64,000 nucleotides of DNA from Chamaecrista fasciculata (taxonomy: Eukaryota > Streptophyta > Magnoliopsida > Fabales > Fabaceae). The notes beneath the pieces were generated by a model. That model was not told the origin of the DNA, did no database searches, and was given only the letters and a program-made list of their open reading frames with translations. Every line of letters begins with the position of its first letter. Within the stretch, counting starts at the first letter, position 1. A program made the position numbers and the translations under genes. Below are positions 45,170-56,427 of this stretch, one piece after another. The DNA lies in assembly GCA_003254925.1 (NCBI GenBank), contig QANZ01019960.1:17278-81277 (forward strand). Reading direction: 5' to 3'.

Positions 45170-45315
45170 TCAAATTTTGGATGGAAATATATCTCAAGAC
45201 CCTTTTCTTTTAACAGAGCAAATCACAGGGACCCTATCTGACACTTTTTAAACCGCAGGACCCTATCTGAAAATGAGTCAAACCACATGACCCTTTTATG
45301 TAATTTACCCTATAT
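45170..45315. mobile_element. Right arm of a 'ccctgtggttt' MITE
   Basis: 'aacagagcaaatcacaggga ... gagtcaaaccacatgacc ... gtaatttaccct', the right arm of the 36881 family; the left arm is not found. Confidence 0.6.
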
Positions 45316-45382
45316 TTTTTTTAAGTTATATATATATATATATATTCATCGAAAATAATAACCTTATTTGAAATAAATACAA

Positions 45383-45728
45383 GGCTAAATACATTTTTGG
45401 CCCCATAACTTTTGCTCCGGTCTCGATTTGGTCTCATATATAACTTTTTTGTTGCATTTTTTGTCTCATATCTTTGAGTGAAGTTGCAGAATTGGTCTCT
45501 TATATATTAGTCAAGTTACAAAATTAGTTTTATATCTTTGAGTTAGGTGGGACTGACGGTGAAACTTTTTACAAAGATATGTGATCAATTCTACAACCTA
45601 ACAAAGTTATATAAGACCAAATCTGTAATATTTTGCAAAGATATGGGACTAAAGATGCAACAAAAAAAGTTATAGGACCAAATTTAGATATGAATAAAAG
45701 TTGTGAGACCAAAAGAGCAGTTTTACCT
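45383..45728. mobile_element. Fold-back MITE
   Basis: 'ggctaaatacatttttggccccataactttt' is inverted as 'aaaagttgtgagaccaaaagagcagttttacc'. Same family as 8062-8456. Confidence 0.75.
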
Positions 45729-46860
45729 AAATATAAACATTTCTCTCGGACAAAGTTCAAACACAACTTCACTTTATTGTAGGACGAAAAAGGGAAGAAG
45801 GAACTAATTAGAGACACGCATGTCTCTGTAATAATGTGAATTTATGAAAGTGAAATAATGAGCTGGATTAATAGGTCTCTCCAAGTAATGAACTTTCCCA
45901 TAGGAAACATTATAAAGTGCACTAATTACTTGACTCTTAGCTAATTGTCTTGCTCTAAAATTTTATCTTAAAAGGAAATAAAGCGTGTACTACCCTATAG
46001 TCATGTGGGTGATGAGACATGTGTCTTTTCCAGATTATAATTATAATTAATTATTAAGCTTATGTTGTGTTTGGAAGGAAGCAAACAAAGGGAAAGAAAA
46101 AAAGGCCTTTTACTGTGAAACTTTTAAGTGACGAAAATTAGCGGGGAAAATATGTACATGAATTTTCTATAATGCATTATAAGTGGAATGCTAAGACAGA
46201 AATAAATATTTAGAGAGAAAAAAGAACATCTAGAGAAAAAAAAAGTGTTAATAAGACTCACACTTCCGACACTTCCTCTCTCCAAATGTTCTTTTTTCTC
46301 TTAACACTTTATCTAGAGTGTACCGTATAAAATTCAAATTGGGAAAATATATGGCCTTTTACTGTATACTTTTGAGTTTTGAGTGATGTATATATAGTGC
46401 ACTTTTTAGTTACTGTGAGAAATAATTCATTGATTCAAATGTTGGAAACTTTAGCACACAATGTCGCTTTTAAGGTACTTTATGTTGAGAACACTCCTTC
46501 AATCTCTTTGTTTTCTTTCTTCAGGACAAAAGGAAATTAAAATTTCATGGCAATAATTGTTATAAATTTACACGAGCGTGTCAGATAAATTTTTATATTT
46601 GTCTAGATAATAAAAAAAAGGGATTGAAGGAAATATAAAAATATAAAAATTTTAATTTCTAGACAAATATATTTGCAGAGAGAGACAAATATAAAAATGT
46701 CAGATAAAAATTTTAAAAAAAAGGGAGTCATGAAATTTTTATATAAAAATTATAAAAAAAAGGAAATATATTTGTCTAGATAATAAATTTCATGGAAATA
46801 TAAAAATATATAAAGTAAAAACACAGGCCACGGTAATTGCAAATTTTCATTTTAAGTTGC
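45729..46860. other. AT-rich intergenic DNA with small inverted repeats
   Basis: 46215-46320 is a short hairpin ('gagaaaaaagaacatctagag' / 'ctctccaaatgttcttttttctc'). 46555-46800 repeats 'atatttgtctagataat' and 'aaatataaaaat' in both directions. No gene. Confidence 0.5.
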
Positions 46861-46929
46861 TTGCCCAAGAAGAACTTGAAGGAAAATTAGGGATCAAACA
46901 ATTATACAATAACGAATCCCTAAAATAAA

Positions 46930-47498
46930 TTGGGAGTAACAAATAAAATAACAAATGTAAATTTATTAACCTGGAGGAGACGATAAAATTACCGTCAATC
47001 GTGGACAAAGAGAAGCTTCAACCCACATGACCCAAGAGGGTTATTAGAAATTAGGGTTATTATGTTTTGCAGAGAGAGACCCTTATATAGATAAGGTTTT
47101 TAACAAATAGAGGAAAATCCCTAAAGAGATATCTTTGTTATTAAATATTTGATATGCCTATAATTTAAAATTCAAATTTAAAATAAGTATCAAATAAAAT
47201 CTGATAGGCTAATCAAATATATGATTGTTAAGTATATCAATTAAACTCTGCCACAAAATAACTTAATATCTAAATTAGTAATATCCATGGGGCAATTACT
47301 AATACTCTCAGGCTGTGGGTTGGGGTCTTTGCCCAATAGGCATGTGGATAATCCGACCCATCACAAATTCCCACATTTAAACAGGGACCCAAGTATATTC
47401 TCATTCGTAATCACGAAATTAAATTACTTAATCAGTACAAAATAAATCTAATAATAATTAATGCTAATCCATACGAATTTTGACTAAAAATTCCAACA
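46930..47498 (-). mobile_element. LTR-like sequence, minus strand
   Basis: On the minus strand it begins 'tgttggaatttttagtcaaa'. It holds a TATA-like 'tctatataagggtctctctc' (about 47085-47105) followed by a leader, as expected for U3-R-U5. The first 91 bases are repeated exactly at 49458-49548. No retrotransposon proteins lie beside it. Confidence 0.45.
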
Positions 47499-47611
47499 AT
47501 ACTCCCATTTGGATAACATTAATCAATTATTAGAGAAACAACAACAAAATACTGAAACAAGCAATTATAACAAAAGTACACATATGTGTACAATGAACGA
47601 GATTATACAAA

Positions 47612-47790
47612 TCACTGAATCCGATAGGGAAACAAGTGACATAAAAACAAATCACTGCAACCGATGGGGAAACAAGTGATGTAAACAGATCACTGCCAAT
47701 GATATAAACGAATCACTGAATCCGATGGGGAAACAAGTGATAGTAAAAACAAATCACTGCAACCGTTGGGGAAACAAGTGATATATAAAA
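47612..47790. repeat. Tandem repeats of about 45 bp
   Basis: At least four units of 'aatcactg[ca]a(a/t)ccgatggggaaacaagtga', with small changes; part of the non-coding retroelement-like block 47500-49550. Confidence 0.8.
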
Positions 47791-48059
47791 AAAAAACATT
47801 GACCAGTGATATCAACAAATCAATTTCAATATCTGAATAAGAGATAACGAAACGACATGAAAATGTCATATCAAAAAATGAAAGTCTATAAAAGACTAAT
47901 CTCAGACTCCCACTAGACTAAGACTATAATAAAGCTCCCATCAACACCACAAGGGAGCCTCTAGTCAATAAGATTGTCGATAAATGTTCATCATAAATGT
48001 GAACCAAACGAGTTTGAGAAACCAATAAGGCAAATAAAATGGGATCACGAGTTGAACTA

Positions 48060-48390
48060 TATCCAACTATTATAATTAAATTACATCAAATGCCTTTCAA
48101 AGTTCAAGGCTAATCCTATGAACGTAATCAAATTGCGCCGAATGCCTCTCAAAGGCCAAAGTTGGACTAAATACAACGAACATAATCAAATATTGTCAAA
48201 TGTCTCACAAGGGCCAAAATTGGACTAAATCCAACAAATGTAATCAAATTGTGCCTAATGCATCGTCATGCAAAAATAGCACCAAATGCCTCGTCAGGCA
48301 TAGTTAGACTAAATCTAACAAATGTCATCAAAATGACATCAAATTCCTTCTCAAGGAAAAAATTGGATTAAATCCAATAAATGCATGCTC
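48060..48390. repeat. Tandem repeats of about 60 bp
   Basis: Five or more degenerate units sharing 'atcaaattgtgcc(g/t)aatgcctc', 'caaaggccaaa' and 'ttggactaaatccaa'. No coding pattern. Confidence 0.8.
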
Positions 48391-49802
48391 AAACTCCCAC
48401 TGGACGGAGACATTACCAAAGGGACTACGAAATGCTCGTGTAAGCAAAATAATTCAAATAACAAACCATGGTCTAATGTAGACATTTACTTATCTACACA
48501 ACTAATGTAATCTATATCCGAGTGACAAAACTATTTTAATTGGATAAGATCTCACAAGGTCAATAGATGATCTTGTACCTTACAAGTAACTAATGAATTT
48601 TTCTTAGCTTTCCAATGATCCCAAACAAAATTGCTCAAGTATTTCCCAGGTACACTTATACGAAAGGCTATAACTTGACTAGTGTACACTTGAGCAAAAC
48701 ACAAATTATTAACCGCGGAAGACTAAGAAATTCACACAAGATTATTTGATCAAATTACAAATTGGAAAGCTTAAGCCAAAACACAACTTCCTTGAGACAA
48801 GTCAAAATACCACAAGACTTAACAAGGTGAAATTAATGCGCAATACCAAATAAAATTTCACTTAAGTCATTATCACAAATCCGGTTATAGTATTAAATTT
48901 TGTTTCAATGACCTATATAAATTCCTTTTGTCTAAAACAAATATTTTTAGTGCCCATAAACAAAATTTGGTACAGAGATATTAAAACAAAAGTAATTGAA
49001 TCAATTTCCTAAACGGTAATGACAAACAATTAATTAATGTTAATCCACACAAGCAACCAAAATCTAACAATCTCACACTTGGATAATATTAATTAACTGT
49101 TAGACTAATTTAGAAAATACTAAATAAAGCAATCAATGATGTGTTGCACAAAATATATATTAATTGTGTCCTACCGATGGGGTAGGAACACAACCAACAC
49201 ACAATTCCAATACGAGTTCAAAATTCAACCAAACACCGCCATAATCAGGCCCACGATGGGTGAACACAAATTACTAGGTGTATAAAAAAATTTTCACTCA
49301 ATATAATATCGATCGATAAACTAAAATTATAATTAGGCCCATAAACTAAAAAATAACAGGGAGATATTCAGACAAAATTAACTAAACCAGTTGCTTAATC
49401 AGTAATTTCAAATAATAGCTAATTAACTAATGTTAAACCATACAAATATCAAACTTTTAATCACGAAATTAAATTACTTAATCAGTACAAAATAAATCTA
49501 ATAATAATTAATGCTAATCCATACGAATTTTGACTAAAAATTCCAACAGAACTCATTTCAAATTGATATATAGGGTAATAGTTTATTGGATCGATATGTA
49601 TAAGTGGTCCTATGATGAACCATATTTACTTTGAATTTGATCACTTGGTAAGATAATTACAAAAGCGTTACACTTTTAAAAATCTGCAGAAAATTAAACG
49701 GTCAAAAGGTATGTGATCTCTATGCAGAATTAACCCTTGCTAAACGTTCTTTAACACTCACTTTATATATAAACATTACTTTGGTAGATTACAGAATCAA
49801 TC
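48391..49802. other. Non-coding retroelement-like DNA
   Basis: 49060-49130 and 49390-49450 resemble 47490-47570 ('taacaatctcacacttggat' / 'ccaacaatactcccatttgg'), and 49458-49548 repeats 47408-47498 exactly. Probably a decayed leader/LTR region on the minus strand. No gene seen. Confidence 0.5.
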
Positions 49803-50009
49803 TGTTGGGAAATCACAGAGGGAGCGCAGCGGAAGGGAAAATAAAAATTTTTTCCAGGGACTAAAACGTAATAAAAACAACTAACTCTGTGATTCCTTCC
49901 AGGATCCACTAACTATGTTTATACCAGTTTTAGGAAAGATGTTTACCTAGTTTTGATCGGTGACTTGTCGTATTTGCGAATTTGAGAAGTCCACAGAGTG
50001 TCCTTCCTC
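49803..50009 (-). mobile_element. LTR end fragment (minus strand)
   Basis: 'tgttgggaaatcacag ... gcgcagcggaag' is the inverse of a common Copia U5 end ('cttccgctgcg ... ttcccaaca'), which is present in plus orientation at 60480-60522. Truncated by the N at 50010. Confidence 0.5.
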
Positions 50010-50010
50010 N

Positions 50011-53000
50011 GGATTCGACGCTTGCTCCACCTCCAGGATTTCCAGCTGTCCAAGAAGTCCCTACGCTGCCCAACCCAGCGAGTACAGGGCAAATTAACAT
50101 AACAGCAGAAGACAAGATCGCTGCACTGAAGGCTGACATGCGCATCGAGATGGAAGCGCTTCGCAAAGACATTCGCGAACTAATACTGGGCAGAGAAGGG
50201 CAAGCTGCTGAAGAAGCTAACCCAGAGCCCATACTACCAGAAGAAAACCCAGGAGCTCAAGAACAACAAACTCCTGTGAACAACCCACCACCTATCCAGG
50301 TGGCAACTCAGCAACAAGCTCCTGGCCAAACTGCCCAGCTAACCCAGCAACAACCTTGGGTGGGCGCCTACTCCTATCAACCTCAAGGTTACTATTACCC
50401 ACAAGGGTATTATCCCCAATATTACCCTGGGTACAACATCTATGGAGGATCTGCTGGAATGTACCAGCCCGTGACCGCCCCAACACTAGCGCCAGAATCG
50501 GCGCTCTATGGAAGAGCTACTGGAGTGTATCAGCCCATGAACGCCTCAGCACCAGCGCCAGAATCGGCGCCCAATGGAAGAACTGCTGAAATGTACCAGC
50601 CTATGAACGTCCAGGCACAGGCGCCAGAGTTGGCGCCCCCACCCCGTTCAACGGTACCAACTACAACGCCCCCACTAGCTGGAGGAATATTTGCCCCTCA
50701 CGTGCAAGCTGTAGAATTGGACAGGCATTACAAAATGCCCATGAAGCTGACGCCCTACACCGGGGAAAAAGACCCGGAGGATCATTTGCTCAGCTTCAAG
50801 GCCGCCATGAACATCTCCAACTTGGGAGATCCTCAACGATGCAAGCTGTTTCCAATAACCTTGGAAGGACCAGCTCTGGATTGGTTCTCAAAACTCCCGG
50901 CGGGCTCGGTACATTGCTTTAGGGATCTGGAGGAAATGTTCAAAAAGAGATTCGCCACCAGCAAAGTGTATAAGCAGCCCATGGCGGTCTTGACCGATAT
51001 TAGACAGAACAAAGGGGAATCATTGCGCGATTACTTGGCAAAGTTTAACAAAACTCTGCTAAGTATCAAGGAAGTGGATGACAACATCGCAGTGTACTCA
51101 TTCCTGGCAGGGATCCGACCAGGCCATGCACACAAGGAGCTTACACACAAGGCTCCGAAATCTGTTGGAGAACTCCTTTCAATGGTGGAAGAGTTCATAA
51201 CAAAGGAAGACCTGGACAAGACCCAGCGTGATCGATTCGCAAGAATCGAGCCTGATACTCGAAAGCCACATGGAAAACACTCAGACAAAACTGGTGGCTC
51301 CCAAGCATCGAAAGGAGGGGAATACTCCCGGCGCCCACGATCCCCACCTAGGGGAAGACACGCCGTCTACACTGTCCTCGCCGTGTCTCAATCAGAGGTT
51401 TTTCGAGAAATCTGCAATACAGATCTGCTACCACGGCTCCCTGACCGCCCCAGAAGACCAGGGCGAAACGTTGACACCAGCAAATACTGCAGGTATCACA
51501 GAACAGAAGGGCATACAACAGATGAGTGCATCGTCCTGAAGGACGAAATCGAGAACCTGATCAGATTGGGACGCCTCCCATCCAGGTTTATTAAAAAAGA
51601 CGGAGGTAAAAGGCACAGAGAAGAAAAAAGCACTCGTGAACAGAAGAAGTCGAGAGGAGGAGGCGCTGATGGCGAAGAAAGGAAAAGGGATCGGCGTACA
51701 CCACCAAGAGACGACAAGCCAGCCGGGATCATCCACACCATCTCGGGGGGTATAGAAAAAAGTGGCGCCAAGGCTCCACATAAGAAGAGGAAGGTGAATC
51801 GATCCATACTTAGGATTGATTACAAGGAAGCGTCTAGAGCAGAAAGATGGGTTGAACCCATCACCTTTACCGATGACGAGTTATGGGAAGTTAACCAAGA
51901 TTATGATGACCCTATGGTGATCACAGCGCGAGTTGGCGCCTTCACAGTCGAAAGGATTATGGTAGACCAAGGCTCATCTGCTGACATCATCTATCAGCCA
52001 TGTTTCGAGCAGTTGGGCGTTCCCCGGTCAGAACTCAAGGAGCACCATGGACGCCTTATCGGATTCACAGGGGATCAGATACCAGCCCTGGGTAGCGTTG
52101 ATTTACGACTCACTGTGGGTGAGAAGCCAAGAGTAACAAGCATTATGGTGGAATTCTTGGTGGTGCAGGCGCCCTCAGCATACAACGTCCTGCTAGGACG
52201 CCCCTCACTGAATAAGATGCGGGCGGTGATATCCACTGCTCACCTTCGCATGAAGTTTCCAACACCTCAAGGAGTAGGTCAGGTGAGAGCGGATCAGAGA
52301 GCAGCTAGACAATGCTATGCCATGAGCCTAGCAAAAACCAATGAAGAAGAAAGAAAGAGGAAGACACCTCGAAGTGGCTCGGCTGATAACGCCGCGAATA
52401 GAGGAAAGCTCGAGAGTTCGAGCAATGACATAGAAGACTTCAGAGATGAGATATCAAGTCAGAGACCCAAACCAACAGGAGATCTGGAAATAGTACAACT
52501 CGGCAAAGACGCCGAAAAAACAGTTCAGATTAACATGCTCCTTCGTGAAGAAGAGAAGTCCGAACTCGTTCAGCTGTTGAGAGAATCTTCTGACATCTTC
52601 GCTTGGTGTCCTGCAGATATGCCAGGGATAGACCCTAAGCTCATCTGCCACAGCTTGAACACCGATGGCAGGAAAGGAGTAATACAACGAAAACGCCTCT
52701 TTGGCCATGAGCGCCAAGCGGCAATCAAAGAAGAAGTTAGTAAACTACTAACCGCGGGATTTATCAGGGAAGCCAAGTACCCTGAGTGGCTCTCCAACGT
52801 GGTACTGGTCAAGAAGGCCAACGGCAAGTGGAGGATGTGTGTAGACTTCACTGACCTCAACAAGGCATGTCCAAAAGATCACTACCCATTACCCAACATT
52901 GACAAACTTGTGGATGGGACTTGTGGTCATCAGACGATGAGTTTTCTAGACGCCTTCAGCGGGTACAATCAGATCAAAATGAACCCCGAGGACGCCGAGA

Positions 53001-53418
53001 AAACGGCGTTCATAACTGAGATGGGCACATACTGCTACACAGTGATGCCCTTCGGACTGAAGAATGCGGGCGCCACCTACCAGAGAATGATGGATCTTTT
53101 CTTCAAAGATCACATCGGAAAGAATCTGGAAGTCTACGTCGATGACATGGTAGTGAAAACCAAAGAAGGTGGAAAACACACTGACGATTTGAAGGAGATC
53201 TTCAACCAACTACGAAAGTACCAAATGAAGCTGAACCCCTCAAAGTGCGCCTTCGGCGTCAACGGGGGGAAGTTCCTCGGATTCATGCTCACCAGCAGAG
53301 GAATAGAAGCAAACCCAGACCAGTGTAGAGCAATCCTCGATATGGTCTCTCCAAAAACGATTAAGGAAGTCCAACGCCTCAACGGCAGGCTAGCGGCGCT
53401 CCATAGGTTTCTATCGAG
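50011..53418 (+). CDS. Retrotransposon gag-protease-reverse transcriptase (first pol exon)
   Basis: Open from the N to a stop at 53420; the true start lies in the gap. A Pro/Gln/Ala-rich N-terminus with three 22-residue repeats (50455-50650) is followed by the retrotransposon gag domain (about 50745-51230; 'LDWFSKLP', 'YLAKFN'). A zinc-knuckle-like motif C-X2-H-X4-H-X4-C ('YCRYHRTEGHTTDEC') is at 51485-51529. The aspartic protease core 'MVDQGSSAD' is at about 51960, a Gln variant of the usual D-T/S-G seen in Tat elements. RT spans about 52790-53330, with 'PFGLKNAGATYQ' and catalytic 'YVDD' near 53135. Makes the capsid, processes the polyprotein and copies the RNA. The frame ends at 'LHRFLSR', exactly where the RNase H linker normally continues. 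Confidence 0.93.
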
Positions 53419-53639
53419 GTAGAAAGCGCCTAGCGCCGCCTCAGCAATAAAGCTTTACAGCTATTCCTTAGCTAATAGTCTATTTTTCGTCTTTTTATTC
53501 ATTTTTCAATTCTGCCATCATTTATTTCTCCTCAGCTTATTATGTTTATCAACAACGCCTATGTAAGCCGTCTATTCGACGCAAAAACTTCTATCAATAA
53601 AAACGAGCATTACTCATTATTGATCTCCTTTACATTCAG
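53419..53639 (+). other. Putative spliceosomal intron between RT and RNase H
   Basis: 221 bases starting 'gtagaaag' after 'tcgag' and ending 'cctttacattcag' before 'gtcggct'. Removing it rebuilds one Arg codon (AG|G) and joins the two pol frames exactly. It has several stops in all forward frames, is more T-rich than the exons and has a pyrimidine tract before AG. Alternative: a 221-bp insertion in this copy that happens to have GT-AG ends. Confidence 0.7.
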
Positions 53640-55890
53640 GTCGGCTGACAAATGCTTGCCTTTCTTTCGAACATTAAAAGCAAACAAACGATTCGAATGG
53701 ACCAAGGAATGCGAGGAAGCCTTCCAAAAGCTAAAGGCGTATCTGGCGTCACCGCCAATTTTGGTAATTCCGATCAAGGATAAACCAATCTACGTCTACT
53801 TGGCGTCTACAGACGACGCAATCAGTTCTGCCTTGGTACTCGAAGAAGGGGAAGAGCAGAAACCAATCTACTTTACGAGCAAAACGCTCACGGGAGCCGA
53901 AAAGAGGTATCACCGCCTAGAGAAGCTGACGTTCTCATTACTTCACTCAACTAGGAAGCTACGACATTACTACCAGCAATACCAAATAATCGTCAGAACG
54001 GATCGACCCCTCACACAAATGATTGAACAACCAGACATTGCTGGAAGAATGTCAGTATGGTCCGTAGAAATCTCAGAATATGGGATCGCTTATGAGCCAA
54101 GAAGGGCCATCAAAGGCCAAGCATTGGCAGACTTCATAGCAGAAATGACTGGACCAGACAATGCCCAGAATTGGACTTGGAGCGTGCACATCGATGGCGC
54201 CGCTTCAAACTCCCAACGAGGAGCAGGAGTGGTAATGCAAGCCCCAGACGGCTCCATAATCGAGCAGTCTATTGAAATCGAATGTCCCATTACTAACAAT
54301 CAGGCAGAATATGAGGCGTTGATCGCTGCGTTGAAACTGGCAGCCAACATGGGCGCCAAAAGATTGGAAGTCTTCGCAGATTCCCAATTGGTAGTGCAAC
54401 AAATGAACGGGGAGTACGAAACCAAAGACTCTACCATGGTCCAGTACACCGAGAAGGCAAAGAAAATCATGGCGGGATCAAGCATAGACGCCACTTTCAA
54501 ACATATCCCACGAAGCGAGAACGCCCGAGCCGACGAGCTCGCCAAGTTGGCATCTAAGCCAAACAAAGGTGGAAGGAGTTCCATCATCAAAACGACCCTC
54601 AGGGAACCATCGATATTGGAACAAGACGTTCTTCCCACGGAAGAAGTCGTTGATTGGAGGACGCCGGTATTCAACTACCTGGAAAAAGGCTCCCTTCCCT
54701 CAGACAAAAACGAAGCAAGGAAAGTCGCAAGACGATCCGGCAGATACTTTATCAGACAAGGAGCACTATACAGGAAAAACTTCAGCCACCCGGCAGCCAA
54801 GTGTATAGCAGGGGGCGAAGTCACCAGGGTGTTAACTGAAGTCCATGAAGGCCTATGCGCAAGTCACCAAGGCCCAATGGCTATACGGAGGAAGATCCAG
54901 AGAGCAGGCTACTATTGGCCCACACTACTTCAGGACGCCGAAGCCGTTGTCCGCTCATGCGAGAAATGCCAAAAGTATGCCAACATGATACATACACACG
55001 CAGCTCCCATGAACGCCATCACCTCCCCTTGGCCATTCGACCTATGGGGAATCGACATTGCAGGACCATTCCCAACAGCAGCTTATCAGAAAAAGTTTCT
55101 CATAGTCGCCGTAGACTACTTTACGAAGTGGGTAGAAGCCGAGGCAGTGGCGTCCATAACTTCCGAAGCCATGGAAAAGTTCCTATGGCAGAACGTCATT
55201 ACCAGATTCGGACTCCCAAACACTCTCATATCTGACAATGGCGCCCAATTCACAAGCAGAAAGTTCCAAGACTTTTGCAAAGCTTGGAAAATTCATCACA
55301 AGACCACCTCGGTAGAACATCCGGCTACAAATGGCCAAGTTGAATTGGCCAATAGAATCATCATACAAGGAATCAAGAAAAGACTGGAGTCAGCTAAGGG
55401 AAGATGGGTTGATGAGCTCCCCTCAGTCCTATGGTCATACAGGACCACGGAACAAACAGCTACGAAAGAAACACCTTTCGCCTTAGCATACGGACATGAA
55501 GCGGTCATACCTGCCGAAGTGAACGTCCCGACTGAGAGGATAATCAATTATCCAAACGCCAATGACGCCAACTCCAGGCTCCAAGCCTTAGATAGCTTGG
55601 AGGAAAGACGAGAGGTTGCAGCCATCAGACAAGCTGCATACGATCAGATGGTGAAAAGATACCATGACTCAAAAATCAAACCTCGAACCCTTAAAGTGGG
55701 AGATTTGGTGCTTAGAACCGTCGAAAATAACAGAAAGGATCCCAGACACGGCAAGCTCGGACCAAACTGGGAAGGCCCCTACAGAGTCGTAGAAGCCTTA
55801 CCTGGGAACGCCTTCCGGCTGGAAACGCCAGAAGGGAGATCACTCCCAAACGCCTGGAATATGGCAAAACTCAAGTTTTACTTTCCCTAA
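53640..55890 (+). CDS. Retrotransposon RNase H - archaeal-type RNase H - integrase (second pol exon)
   Basis: Continues the polyprotein from 'SADKCLPFF'. RT-linked RNase H spans about 53700-54150 ('YFTSKTL', 'LRHYY'). The second RNase H (about 54170-54560) keeps its acidic residues in 'HIDGAAS', 'NNQAEYEAL', 'ADSQLV' and 'ARADELA'. Integrase: HHCC zinc finger at about 54840-54970 ('HEGLCASHQG ... CEKCQ'), DDE core with 'GIDIAG', 'SDNGAQF' and 'NGQVELANR' (55050-55355), and a C-terminal 'NWEGPYRV' (GPY/F-like) module. Stop at 55888-55890. All catalytic residues are present, so the protein could be active if the transcript is spliced. An ATG at 53542 lies in the putative intron and is unlikely to be a real start. 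Confidence 0.92.
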
Positions 55891-56427
55891 GCGGATTAAC
55901 TTCATTTAAATTATGGCATTGTTTGAATAAGGCCATAGCGCCATTTGTACATTGCTCTCATTAATGAATTACTTTTTCTCTTCAACAAATAACAAAGTTA
56001 GCGCTGCTCGAGGGGACGCCCTCGGAACAGTAGCGAAAAGGCCCTCGAAGGAGCCTTGTGAGTATGGCACTCACTACCATGCGGACCGACCCTCCCTTGG
56101 ATGACTAGTCAAAAATCTAGCGTATGATACGCAAAAAACGCTCGAAGCGTGCCCATCACGAGGCAGCACTCTAAAGTGCAAAACAACGTTTCGATCGAAT
56201 CGAAAAACGCAAGTTATAAACCACAAAACGAGAACGCTCACAGCAAAGGAAATCGAATACAACAAATAACATGTTAAGGGCATCAGCGCCCATGATTCAA
56301 AAAATGGCGCTACGGGCCAATATCATTCACAGTTTAAAACGGCACCAACGCCGTAATTCAATCAACAGTTAAAAATTCATAAAAGGGCACGCAGGCCCAA
56401 CCAAATAAAAAATAAAGGCACGCAGGC
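55891..56427. other. Spacer between pol and the antisense gene (tail to tail)
   Basis: 537 bases between the stop of pol and the stop of the antisense gene. Rich in 'gcgcc' / 'ggcg' words. Should contain both transcript ends; no clear polyadenylation signal was singled out. Confidence 0.6.

Noticed and set aside
47612-48390. CRISPR-like array
   Set aside because: Units are degenerate tandem repeats without unique spacers, in plant nuclear DNA.
51031-51807. Minus-strand frames within gag-pol (85-124 aa, also 54090-55547)
   Set aside because: Shadows of the strong plus-strand coding sequence with no motif of their own.
53542-53639. ATG at 53542 as start of a separate RNase H-integrase ORF
   Set aside because: The residues before SADKC do not resemble any pol sequence, and the splice borders rebuild the normal linker exactly.
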